From positions 434,001 to 498,000 of the forward strand of contig DATHXC010000007.1 of assembly GCA_035459965.1 (NCBI GenBank): a stretch of 64,000 nucleotides of DNA, given 5' to 3'. Both the position numbers and the translations under genes were made by a program. Origin of the DNA: DATHXC01 sp035459965 (GTDB taxonomy: Bacteria; Pseudomonadota; Gammaproteobacteria; Burkholderiales; Methylophilaceae). Position 1 is the stretch's first letter. Each line of letters opens with the position of its first letter. The notes under the pieces were generated by a model that ran no database searches, was not told where the DNA came from, and worked only from the letters and a program-made list of their open reading frames with translations. Below, piece by piece: positions 1-8,194 of the stretch.

Positions 1-46
1 TTATTTAGTGCTTAACTTACCTGATAACTAAACTTAAGACTAAGAT

Positions 47-676
47 TTAGTGAGCCAGGCCAGTGATTTCAGCAGCAGAAGCAGCAGGATCAGCAGCACC
101 GTAGATAGCAGCGCCAGCTACAATGATAGAAGCGCCAGCATCTTTAACTTGCTTAACAGTTGCAGCCTTAACACCGCCAGCAACAGAAATCTTAACACCC
201 AGGTTCAGGCCAGATACCAGAGCCAGATCGGTGAAAGGAGTTTGACCAGCAGCTTGTTGATCCAGACCAGTGTGCACGCCAATGATGTGCGCGCCCAGCT
301 TAGCAGCTTCTTTAGTACGAGTAGCTTTGTCAGTCACGTTGATCAAGTCAACTTGAGCTTCTTTACCGTACTTGTTAGCAACGTCGATTACGCCTTTGAT
401 AGTGCCCAGATCAGCAGTACCCAAAACTGTAACGATGTCAGCACCAGCTTTGTAGAATGGCTCAGCTTCGTAGAAACCAGCATCCATAGTCTTCAAGTCA
501 ACCAGGATCTTGTTGTTTGGGAACTTAGCACGCAAAACTTCCAACAGCTTGATGCCATTGTGCTTGATGCATGGAGTACCGATTTCAAGGATGTCCACGT
601 GTGGAGCAACTTGGGTAGCCAGAGCTACAGTTGCGTCAAAATCTAATGAATCTAGTGCCATTTGGGTTAATGCCAT
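47..676 (-). CDS. hps: 3-hexulose-6-phosphate synthase
   Basis: Condenses formaldehyde with ribulose 5-phosphate to hexulose 6-phosphate, the entry step of the ribulose monophosphate cycle; cytoplasmic. The 209-residue length is normal. The OMP-decarboxylase superfamily motif DxKxxD is visible as D60-L-K62-T-M-D65, with E31-I-G-T-P near the first strand and a phosphate-binding loop AGG around residue 166. The start is supported by GGAG eight bases upstream. The isomerase partner (hxlB/phi) is not adjacent; transaldolase lies just upstream on the same strand, but a separate strong promoter sits between them, as expected for one of the most abundant proteins of a methylotroph. Family assignment is secure. 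Confidence 0.97.
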   Translation of the reverse strand: MALTQMALDSLDFDATVALATQVAPHVDILEIGTPCIKHNGIKLLEVLRAKFPNNKILVDLKTMDAGFYEAEPFYKAGADIVTVLGTADLGTIKGVIDVANKYGKEAQVDLINVTDKATRTKEAAKLGAHIIGVHTGLDQQAAGQTPFTDLALVSGLNLGVKISVAGGVKAATVKQVKDAGASIIVAGAAIYGAADPAASAAEITGLAH

Positions 677-741
677 GATATTTTCTCCGAAAGGTTACGT
701 TACTTCTTACAAAAACTACTTACAAAAAAGTGAGCCAACAT

Positions 742-769
742 CTTATAGCGCTATTGCAACAGATGTCAA
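742..769 (-). promoter_or_regulatory. Predicted sigma70 promoter of hps
   Basis: On the minus strand TTGACA (764-769) is followed after 16 bases by TATAAG (742-747). The -35 hexamer is perfect and the -10 matches 5 of 6, about 65 bases upstream of the hps start. This is inference from sequence only. Confidence 0.65.
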
Positions 770-787
770 CGCTCGTCTATTTATCAC

Positions 788-1741
788 TTAAAGCTTTTCA
801 GCTAGCGCCTTTTCCAGCTTGTTTTGATCTACAACAAAACCGCGAATGCCTTCAGCAAGTTTCTCTGTAGCCATTGCATCTTCATTCAAAGCAAAACGGA
901 ACTCTTCTTCAGTCAATCTTGCTGGTGGTGCAGATTTAGCACCGCCATCGCTCAGTACGCGGGTCAATGTGCCTTCTGTTGCGGCCAGATCTTGCAGAAG
1001 ATTAGGTGAAACAGTCAAACGGTCACAACCAGCCAAGGCAATCAATTCACCAGTGTTACGGAATGAAGCGCCCATCACCACTGTTTTGTAGCCATGATCT
1101 TTATAGAATGCATAGATAGCACGCACTGAAACCACGCCTGGATCTGTTTCCTGTGTATATTCTGTACCTGGATTCTTTGCCTTGTACCAGTCGAGGATAC
1201 GGCCAACGAATGGTGAAATCAGGAATACGCCTGCTTCAGCACATGCACGCGCCTGGCCAAAACCGAATAATAAAGTGAGGTTACACTGGATGCCTTCTTT
1301 TTCCAGGATCTCACCAGCCTTGATACCTTCCCAGGTAGAAGCCAGCTTGATCAGCACGCGGTCTTTACCTACGCCAGCATCTTGATAGAGCTTGATCAGT
1401 TTACGACCCTTGGCAACCATCTTATCAATATTAAATGACAAGCGTGCGTCAACTTCTGTAGAGATACGGCCTGGAACAACCTTGGAAATTTCAATACCGA
1501 TCAATACAGCCAACTTATCAGCTGCATCTTCAATTTGTTGTGCCTTGTCGCTGCTTTGTGATTTTGCGTAGGCAATAGCCTCGTCAATCAACGGTGCATA
1601 CTGTGGCAGTGTGCTTGCCTTTAATAACAGTGATGGGTTAGTGGTCGCATCAACTGGCTTTACACTCTTGATTGCTTCAACATCACCAGTATCTGCAACG
1701 ATAGTGGTTATCGCCTTTAACTGATCTAACAAATTAGCCAT
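788..1741 (-). CDS. tal: Transaldolase, TalB type
   Basis: Transfers a dihydroxyacetone unit between sugar phosphates in the regeneration part of the ribulose monophosphate cycle. At 317 residues it matches the E. coli TalB class. DATTNPSL is at 31-38 and the Schiff-base lysine falls at K132 in the context VLIKLASTWEG, the same number as in TalB. I place the start at 1741 (MANLLDQ) because GGAGG lies 6 bases before it; a longer reading beginning four codons upstream would put the start inside that ribosome-binding site. It is followed by hps on the same strand. Close pairing of tal with hps fits formaldehyde assimilation. Confidence 0.96.
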   Translation of the reverse strand: MANLLDQLKAITTIVADTGDVEAIKSVKPVDATTNPSLLLKASTLPQYAPLIDEAIAYAKSQSSDKAQQIEDAADKLAVLIGIEISKVVPGRISTEVDARLSFNIDKMVAKGRKLIKLYQDAGVGKDRVLIKLASTWEGIKAGEILEKEGIQCNLTLLFGFGQARACAEAGVFLISPFVGRILDWYKAKNPGTEYTQETDPGVVSVRAIYAFYKDHGYKTVVMGASFRNTGELIALAGCDRLTVSPNLLQDLAATEGTLTRVLSDGGAKSAPPARLTEEEFRFALNEDAMATEKLAEGIRGFVVDQNKLEKALAEKL

Positions 1742-2128
1742 AATTTCCTCCAAAAATACTAAAAATCGTGATTTTTACAACTTCACAACAAAGATTTAAT
1801 CCAAATTGTAAGCCTGACTCCAAGCCAAACATTGTAACTGAAATTATTAACCTTAAATATGTAGCAATTGCTAATTTTGAAAATTATGTAAAAAGTAAGC
1901 AGCAACGTCATATACCGAAATAGATAAGCACTTAAACAAAATTTAACCAAATAATGACAATTATTGTCGACTAAATCCATACACAAAAAATTTAATGAAA
2001 TAATTGTATATTATGAGAAGACTATTGTTATGATTTTGCCAAAGATTTGGGTGGATGCAACTCTTCCAGAATATGTTTAAATTTAATTTTAGAAATCAAT
2101 ATCATTTTAAGAACAAGGGGCTAAGTAA
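1742..2128. other. AT-rich divergent intergenic region between tal and the RTX gene
   Basis: 387 bases with no credible gene. It must hold the tal promoter (minus) and the RTX gene promoter (plus). Visible structure: a 7-bp inverted repeat AAAAATC-GT-GATTTTT at 1761-1776 in the tal leader, and a Fur-box-like palindrome at 1950-1968. I could not place -10/-35 elements with confidence. Confidence 0.6.
1950..1968. promoter_or_regulatory. Candidate Fur box
   Basis: The 19 bases contain the perfect palindrome GACAATTATTGTC and match the classical Fur consensus (GATAATGATAATCATTATC) at 15 of 19 positions by my alignment. It lies about 160 bases before the RTX gene and 210 bases before tal. The surroundings are AT-rich, so chance similarity is possible. 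Confidence 0.35.
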
Positions 2129-4153
2129 ATGGCAAATTTTGAGTTCGAGTCAAATAACACAGCATTAACAGCAAATACAGGCTTATTTGGCAGTTTAGTT
2201 GGCGGCCAGTTAAATGCGACAAATGATGTGGATTTCTTTAAATTTACATTAAAGAGTTCTGAGTTGCTTAATTTCAACTTCACCCCTCCAGAAGATGCAG
2301 CAAGTGATGCTTTCACTTTTTCGGTATTAGATAGTGGACTTAATGTTCTCTACACAACAACCTCAGGTGCTGAAGCGTTGAACTACGAAAGAAGTTCTAT
2401 TGCTGGTACATATTATGTGGCTATTTCAGCTAATGGCAACAATCTTGCCAGTTTTAGCGGATTACAGTATGGAATAACCGTGACCACTCTTCCCTCTACT
2501 CTTGTGTTGGGAGAAGGCGAGTTTAATGGCGATATAGCAAATGCAAAAGACTTTGAAATCGGTCTTGGCGCTCCCCTTGTACAAGCAGTTAATCTACCCA
2601 ATCAACCGATAGATGACCTAGTAATCGGTGCATTAGCAAATGCAAATGATAAAGACTACTTCCACTTTCAAGTTGGTCAAACAGGTACTTACACATTTAA
2701 ATTCAATGCCACTCCAGTTGGAGAGCCCGACCCTGTAGATCCAGATCCATTGATTGACCCTCCAGGAACTATAAGAGAGTTTTTCAAAATATCAATTTTG
2801 GATAGCAGTGGTACAACGGTACTTGTTTCACACTATGTAAGCGCTACACCTGATGGTGGATTTATATTTGACTTCGGTGCAGATGTTACCGGCGACTACT
2901 ATGTGCTGATCGAGAACGGTGGCAGTACAACAAGTCAAAATACACAACAGTACAAATTCGAGATAGACCCTACAGAGCTTGGAGAAACAGCTACTGTTAC
3001 TCTACATGGCGAAGGCCTAAAGGATTATCTGCTTGGTAGCTCAGGAAGCGACTACATCGAAGGACGTCTAGGTAACGATATATTAATTGGGCTTGATGGC
3101 AATGATAAACTTGACGGCGGAGCAGGTATCGACACACTTAAAGGTGGCTCTGGATATGATACTTATTTTGTAGATAATTCTGCCGACTTGGTAATTGAAA
3201 ACAGTGGGGATGGCGTTGATAAAATCGTTTCGAGCGTTAACATTACTGCATTGGCAAAGAATGTAGAAAACCTGAAATTGGCAGATGCGGTGTTACTTAA
3301 TAATACGAAATATGTTGGCGCTATTATCGGTACAGGGAACACAGAAAACAATATTATTGTAGGCAACCAGCTAGCCAACTCTTTAATAGGTTTGGCGGGC
3401 GACGATACGCTTGATGGGGGGCTCAATGACCCCGCGCTGACAACAAAGGGGGATGCGCTTGCTGGTGGCATTGGCGATGATACATACTACGTAAATAATA
3501 AAGCCGATACGATAAGTGAGTTAGTAAATCAAGGTATTGACACAGTGTATGCCAGAGTTGACTTTACGCTGTCCTCTACATCATTAGTAGAAAATTTGAT
3601 CCTGATAGATGAAGCTACATATGGAACTGGGAATGGCCTAGATAATATTATTCAAGGCAACAACAATGGCGCTGACGGGCTAGGCACTAACCAGCTAAAA
3701 GGCTTAGGTGGTAACGATACTATCTATGGCGGTGGTGGCAATGATGCAATCATCGGTGGCGCAGGAAACGATGAGCTTCACGGAGATTCAGGCGCCGACA
3801 CTTTTGTATTCGATACGGCCTTATCGACAGCGACAGTATCTAATGTTGACCTTATTGCCGATTTTGAAGCGGGTATCGATCATATATTTCTCGCCAGCTC
3901 TATTTTTACAAAGCTTGTAGGGCCTGCTGGCAATGATTATGTAGGGGAGCTTAGTGCAACTAACTTTGTAATAGGAGCTGCTGCCACAACTACAACCCAG
4001 TACATCATATATGATCAATCTACTGGCAATCTTTTTTACGATGTTGACGGCAACACTGCCATAAACGGCAAAGCTGCCATTCTGTTTGCAAACGTAGGGG
4101 CCAATACCGTTATAAGCCATGAAGACTTTACCGTACTAAATGGGCTGTTTTAG
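2129..4153 (+). CDS. RTX-repeat calcium-binding protein, probably type I secreted
   Basis: 674 residues with no N-terminal signal peptide. Residues about 1-110 and 120-285 resemble pre-peptidase C-terminal (PPC) beta domains (DVDFFKF-type segments). Hemolysin-type nonapeptide repeats GGxGxDxLx occur in three blocks, about 293-347, 421-463 and 525-562, interleaved with ENLxL-type linker strands. The last 110 residues resemble the serralysin C-terminal region that carries the type I secretion signal. No catalytic domain is recognisable, so it may be an adhesin or surface-layer-like protein. AAGGGG precedes the ATG. No type I exporter genes lie in the window, so it is an orphan substrate. It is more AT-rich than its neighbours, which may indicate transfer. 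Confidence 0.85.
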   Translation: MANFEFESNNTALTANTGLFGSLVGGQLNATNDVDFFKFTLKSSELLNFNFTPPEDAASDAFTFSVLDSGLNVLYTTTSGAEALNYERSSIAGTYYVAISANGNNLASFSGLQYGITVTTLPSTLVLGEGEFNGDIANAKDFEIGLGAPLVQAVNLPNQPIDDLVIGALANANDKDYFHFQVGQTGTYTFKFNATPVGEPDPVDPDPLIDPPGTIREFFKISILDSSGTTVLVSHYVSATPDGGFIFDFGADVTGDYYVLIENGGSTTSQNTQQYKFEIDPTELGETATVTLHGEGLKDYLLGSSGSDYIEGRLGNDILIGLDGNDKLDGGAGIDTLKGGSGYDTYFVDNSADLVIENSGDGVDKIVSSVNITALAKNVENLKLADAVLLNNTKYVGAIIGTGNTENNIIVGNQLANSLIGLAGDDTLDGGLNDPALTTKGDALAGGIGDDTYYVNNKADTISELVNQGIDTVYARVDFTLSSTSLVENLILIDEATYGTGNGLDNIIQGNNNGADGLGTNQLKGLGGNDTIYGGGGNDAIIGGAGNDELHGDSGADTFVFDTALSTATVSNVDLIADFEAGIDHIFLASSIFTKLVGPAGNDYVGELSATNFVIGAAATTTTQYIIYDQSTGNLFYDVDGNTAINGKAAILFANVGANTVISHEDFTVLNGLF

Positions 4154-4175
4154 ACATGCATCGATTCGTAAAGAC

Positions 4176-4208
4176 TTAAGGACGTGGGCGTTTATGCCAT
4201 GTCCTTAA
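4176..4208. terminator. Stem-loop between convergent RTX and citG-like genes
   Basis: A 12-bp stem with one G-U pair (4176-4187 with 4197-4208) and a 9-base loop. It sits between two convergent stop codons and could terminate both transcripts, although neither side has a strong T-tract. Confidence 0.55.
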
Positions 4209-4214
4209 CTTTCA

Positions 4215-5072
4215 CTAAATAATTGAAGCCACAAAAATAGTTGCCACAGTTAAATCTGCACTAGTGCCTGGATTAAGTTTTCGTTGCTTAAGCTCAGAGT
4301 CCCATTTCATTAACTCTCGCTGATATAACTTGGGGTTTTCAAGCCGAGATAATGCTTGATGATGCTTGCGTCCTGCTTTACGCACTTCTTTAACACTCAC
4401 ATCTCCGTACTTGCGTGATATATGGCTGTCATTATACCTAGCTAAAAAACCCAAATATAATGCACTTACTGCCCAAGCTGGCTGCTGCCATTTAGCCATA
4501 GCCTGATCATAACAACTCAAGCCAAAATTCATTATCTCTTTGTAATCATTAGCATATTGTCTGGCTATCATGTCTCTTTCTTGTGCTTGTTGCATTCCTA
4601 CCAACAAAGTCACAGATGGAGCCAAACTCACATCATGCTGCTCACTGCGGCCCAAACCTGCGGGAGACGCAAGCTTTATGGCTTGATAGGCCAGTATGGC
4701 ATCCTCAACAGTTAATTCACTTAATACTAGATGGACATTCTCCTGAAGATCAGATTCGTTATCCAGCAAGGCTGCCTGAATCAGCGGAGCAGCTAATAGA
4801 ATAATGCCAAGATTGGTGTTACATCCTACCGCTTGCCAGGTCGCCTGCACTGAGGAAAGAATACGCTGGCCAACCGTGAGGCCAGGTTGCGCAATAACAT
4901 CTGCAACCACTTCAGCACTTTTGATGAAATCCTGAACTACCATGCCGTGGCCATCGGCAAATATATGCACATTGCCAGGCTTAAGTGCAGTGAGTTCGGC
5001 CATGCAGGCTTGCTTGAAAGCATCGGCGATAAAGCTTGATCGCTCTTCTTTACTCACTTCCGTGATGTTCAA
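4215..5072 (-). CDS. CitG/MdcB-family triphosphoribosyl-dephospho-CoA synthase-like protein
   Basis: 285 residues, the usual length for the family that transfers a phosphoribosyl group from ATP with loss of adenine. Recognisable segments include ALKPGNVH near residue 30, NLGIILLAAPL near residue 95, and the conserved SPAGLGRSEQHDV stretch near 145. No citrate or malonate lyase genes are nearby. It is the last gene of the H4MPT cluster, two bases after the RimK-like gene, so a role in building the cofactor side chain is more likely than prosthetic-group synthesis for a lyase. Homologues of this family are known as archaeal-like companions in methylotroph H4MPT clusters; the exact reaction is unproven. 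Confidence 0.85.
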   Translation of the reverse strand: MNITEVSKEERSSFIADAFKQACMAELTALKPGNVHIFADGHGMVVQDFIKSAEVVADVIAQPGLTVGQRILSSVQATWQAVGCNTNLGIILLAAPLIQAALLDNESDLQENVHLVLSELTVEDAILAYQAIKLASPAGLGRSEQHDVSLAPSVTLLVGMQQAQERDMIARQYANDYKEIMNFGLSCYDQAMAKWQQPAWAVSALYLGFLARYNDSHISRKYGDVSVKEVRKAGRKHHQALSRLENPKLYQRELMKWDSELKQRKLNPGTSADLTVATIFVASII

Positions 5073-5074
5073 AC

Positions 5075-5962
5075 CTAAATTGCCTTTTCCAGGAAATCAT
5101 CTACCAGCGCCTGCGCAATATCCAGCTCGACTACGCCTTGCAGACCTTTCCAGGCTGGAATGCTGTTCACTTCCAGCACATACAGCTTGCCCTCGCGATC
5201 GCGAATAACATCGACACCGCAATAATCGATATTGACAGCTTTCGATGCGGCTTCGGCCAATTCTGCCACCTCTCCCATGTGCGGATGCGCTTCGCACCGA
5301 CCACCGAGCGCAATATTATTCACCCAGCTGCTGCCATGACGCACCATGGCACCTATGGCTTTGCCATTAATCACAAACACGCGGTGATCATGCCATGCAC
5401 CTTCGCCGCTATCGATATAGCGCTGCAAATAATACAAACCATCTATATGCTCTTCCATGGGCACAGGCAATGCGCCCTGCTTTAACAAGCGCACACCTTT
5501 GCCTTGCGAGCCGAACAACGGTTTGATAACGAGTGGATGCTGTGCGGACATTTCCTGCTGGATCAAATCATGGGCGTAGTGTCTTGATTCGCATACCCAG
5601 GTATCAGGGGTATTGATTCCATGGTGATGCAGCAGAAAGCTGGTCATGGCCTTATCGACAGTACGCTCAATCGCACGGCCATCGTTATAGACTTTAACGC
5701 CGAGCAATTCCAGCGCATGCAGCACATCCAGCCGCACAATGACTTGCTGTAAGGTGCCACCAGGGACACCGCGTACAAAGGCACATTGAGGCAGCGCATC
5801 TTCAAAATCTGGAATCACTACGCCAGCCTGGCCTTGCTCAAGGTTAAAATAGCAATCTTTAAGCGACACGAATACTATTTCGAACCCTCGGCTAGCAAGC
5901 GCTTGACTCAAGCGCTTGCCATGCCATCCGGGATCGTCAGTGAAGACGGGGATACGTTGCAT
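5075..5962 (-). CDS. RimK-like ATP-grasp ligase of the H4MPT cluster
   Basis: 295 residues of ATP-grasp/RimK architecture: pre-ATP-grasp region 1-95, ATP-binding strand LVIKPLFGSQGKGVRLL around residue 145, and the Mg2+ motif VLEVNSIPAWKGLQ near 275. The family ligates amino-acid-type substrates (glutamate ligases such as RimK and MptN). Placed between mch and the CitG-like gene, it is most likely an amide- or ester-forming ligase of H4MPT side-chain synthesis, although its substrate has not been read from sequence. Spacing to the CitG-like gene is two bases, implying translational coupling. Confidence 0.88.
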   Translation of the reverse strand: MQRIPVFTDDPGWHGKRLSQALASRGFEIVFVSLKDCYFNLEQGQAGVVIPDFEDALPQCAFVRGVPGGTLQQVIVRLDVLHALELLGVKVYNDGRAIERTVDKAMTSFLLHHHGINTPDTWVCESRHYAHDLIQQEMSAQHPLVIKPLFGSQGKGVRLLKQGALPVPMEEHIDGLYYLQRYIDSGEGAWHDHRVFVINGKAIGAMVRHGSSWVNNIALGGRCEAHPHMGEVAELAEAASKAVNIDYCGVDVIRDREGKLYVLEVNSIPAWKGLQGVVELDIAQALVDDFLEKAI

Positions 5963-5995
5963 TAATTCAGATCGTGTAGTGAATCAGATGGTGAG

Positions 5996-6997
5996 TTAGG
6001 CCGCATATCCAAAAGACTGGTCAATCAGGGCTGCATCCAGCTTGCCGCCAGTAAAGGTTTTTCCTGACTCTACCGCTGTCACGGTCACGGCGGCAGGGCT
6101 GAACAACATAGGGTCTATCTTGTAGAAATCCATATCCACGCTCTTGAACACTTCCGCGAATGGACGTCCGTAGTCACGCGATGAACTGCTCGGCAGCTCT
6201 TTAGCCAGTTTGGATGCAGCCTCATCTGTACCCTTTACAAATAAATGCGCATGACCGCCGAACAGAATCGCGTCATTGGTGCGTCCCATGCCAATGAGGA
6301 AATCGGGCGCAGGCGGTGGAACAGGCGCACTGGCCATGCCATCGACCACATGATCCAGCGGAAAATGCAGGGTATGGATTTTATGCATGGCTACTTCGAG
6401 CACGCGCGCCACAATCTGTACTGTACCTGCCAGGCTGCGGGTAGGTGTCAGAATGAAGGTCAGGTTCTCCGCCGCTATACCAGTATCGCGCGATACTTTT
6501 TCAATGACTTCTATTGGTGGTGCCTTGTCGCTTTCCAGCACCAGACAGGCGGCATTGGCCTGGTCTTTATAACCCAGCTCTTTATACAAATCCTCACGGG
6601 CTGCAATGGCGCGGCCTGGGCCTGAACCTAGTGAAAAGAATTTCTCATGCGCCAGGCTCCAGCCTGCATATTGGCTACCAAGGCAAGACAGGATGGGGTT
6701 GTTCGAATGCACAGACAACATCCATGGCCAGTGCTGGAAGGTAGCAGAAGTCTGTAAGTTAACGTGCCCCAAGCCACCCATACAGATTTCTGCAATGAGG
6801 CGCCCTGCCTCTAGTCCGCCAGCATGCTTGATGCCAGCATCAACAATAGTCGCGCCATTGGCGGTTTTTTCGACACCCAGTCGTAAATTCTTGGCATTTG
6901 CCAGCAGGTTAGTTACCAATGGATTGGTCAAGCCATTGACGCTAGGCCAGTTGCTGGTATCCAGTGCGTTTGTAGTTTCGTTCAAATTCTCGCTCAT
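5996..6997 (-). CDS. mch: Methenyl-H4MPT cyclohydrolase
   Basis: Hydrolyses methenyl-H4MPT to formyl-H4MPT in the cytoplasmic formaldehyde oxidation pathway. 333 residues, close to the bacterial and archaeal family length. Conserved family segments visible include DAGIKHAGGLEAGR near residue 52, an SDKAP segment near 155, and the GMGRTNDAILFGG stretch near 235. Substrate arrives from MtdB (upstream in the same cluster) and product goes to the Fhc complex encoded divergently. Start ATG is preceded by GGAGAGAAC at good spacing. Confidence 0.97.
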   Translation of the reverse strand: MSENLNETTNALDTSNWPSVNGLTNPLVTNLLANAKNLRLGVEKTANGATIVDAGIKHAGGLEAGRLIAEICMGGLGHVNLQTSATFQHWPWMLSVHSNNPILSCLGSQYAGWSLAHEKFFSLGSGPGRAIAAREDLYKELGYKDQANAACLVLESDKAPPIEVIEKVSRDTGIAAENLTFILTPTRSLAGTVQIVARVLEVAMHKIHTLHFPLDHVVDGMASAPVPPPAPDFLIGMGRTNDAILFGGHAHLFVKGTDEAASKLAKELPSSSSRDYGRPFAEVFKSVDMDFYKIDPMLFSPAAVTVTAVESGKTFTGGKLDAALIDQSFGYAA

Positions 6998-7008
6998 GTT
7001 CTCTCCGC

Positions 7009-8124
7009 CTAATATTGATTTTTTATTAAATTTTCTATTGTTACTTGCCTGGATAAAACCAACGCCCGCGCCGCCTCTGCATTATCTGCCTCTGCCAGCA
7101 CGGTGCATACCGGGTTATCTGCGGCAATCATGCTGTTTGCCATCGGGATATCGGCCACCCATTGTGGCCAGGCGAAATCTTCATTCAATTGCAAATCATG
7201 CTTGGCATAAACAACCTGTCTGGCTTTTGCCACTGTTGCTGCTATTGGGGGATCTCCAGCAGAATCAACAAGGCCACCTTCACAGACACGCACATGCAGA
7301 TCAAACAGGTTACATTCCTTGGACTGATACAGGTCAAAAGTCGAGCTCAGGCGGGGATTAATCTCCAGCACCCATATCTGCTCGCCCTCAATCACCGCAT
7401 CAATACTATTCAAGCCACGCAAACCCACCGCACTGGTAAGTTTCTGGGCAGCCTGTATAAACTGTTGCTTAATTCCCGCAGATAAATCTGCATGGCCAAC
7501 AATACCACCATACCGATAAGGCATAGCTGCACTCGGTGCTACCCACTGCTGGTTAAAGCCAATCACATTGATACTCTGGCCATCTGCCAGAAAAAGCATG
7601 GATGCGGGAGTCCCCGCAATCGCCTGCTGAAAATAATGACCCGGCGCTGGAACACTGCCAGATGGCGCTGGCATGACATGGGTGCCACCAGAGCCGCCTG
7701 CATGCTTCTGTAACCATCCATCTGCATTTTCCAATGCACTAAAACTCACTTGCGGATGAGAAATATGCAGCGCATCCAGCAACATAAAAAACTGGCGAGC
7801 ACGTTTCAGGTTGCGCACCACGATAGGCTTATTACCTAGTAGCGGCATACGCTGGGTAATACGCTCCAGCAATTCCGGTTGCGCTTCAAAACCACTGCCA
7901 TACACCAACCCGGTCATGGCGCTCAGGTCAAGATTATCCAGCACTCGCTCCAGCTCTGCTGCGACAAAACCACCGTTGGCATAAGCAATCTTAAAAGTAT
8001 GGTGCGCAACGCTTTGCGTATCGGCATCGGCAAACACATCCAAAGCAGTGACCTCGTAGCCAGCCTGTACAGCTGCCCTGACAAAAGGTCGAACTGAAAC
8101 TGCCGCTACAAGAATTTTTTTAAT
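7009..8124 (-). CDS. ATP-grasp protein of the H4MPT cluster, probable ATT start
   Basis: ATP-grasp carboligase-type protein with the metal-binding motif VLEINPRLSSTFDLY near residue 290. The first in-frame ATG (8043) would give 344 residues beginning MDVFADADTQ. In-frame sequence upstream continues as IKKILVAAVSVRPF... followed by AAVQAGYEVTALDVF, which is the expected N-terminal Rossmann-like strand and loop of this family. The frame is closed by TAA at 8128-8130, and no ATG, GTG or TTG gives this N-terminus, so I propose ATT at 8122-8124 (371 residues) with GAGAG nine bases upstream. It lies between mtdB and mch; a ligase role in H4MPT biosynthesis is inferred from context. Confidence 0.85.
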   Translation of the reverse strand: MKKILVAAVSVRPFVRAAVQAGYEVTALDVFADADTQSVAHHTFKIAYANGGFVAAELERVLDNLDLSAMTGLVYGSGFEAQPELLERITQRMPLLGNKPIVVRNLKRARQFFMLLDALHISHPQVSFSALENADGWLQKHAGGSGGTHVMPAPSGSVPAPGHYFQQAIAGTPASMLFLADGQSINVIGFNQQWVAPSAAMPYRYGGIVGHADLSAGIKQQFIQAAQKLTSAVGLRGLNSIDAVIEGEQIWVLEINPRLSSTFDLYQSKECNLFDLHVRVCEGGLVDSAGDPPIAATVAKARQVVYAKHDLQLNEDFAWPQWVADIPMANSMIAADNPVCTVLAEADNAEAARALVLSRQVTIENLIKNQY

Positions 8125-8194
8125 GTCTTAAAACTCTCAAAATTTGCATGCTTAAAATTAACTAAAACTTGCAAGTTTAATCTGGGGAAACTTT

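Noticed and set aside
50..646. 198-residue open frame opposite hps
   Set aside because: Shadow of a highly codon-biased gene; no family resemblance and no ribosome-binding site.
6606..7361. 251-residue open frame opposite mch and the ATP-grasp gene
   Set aside because: It spans the junction of two well-supported genes on the other strand and resembles no family.
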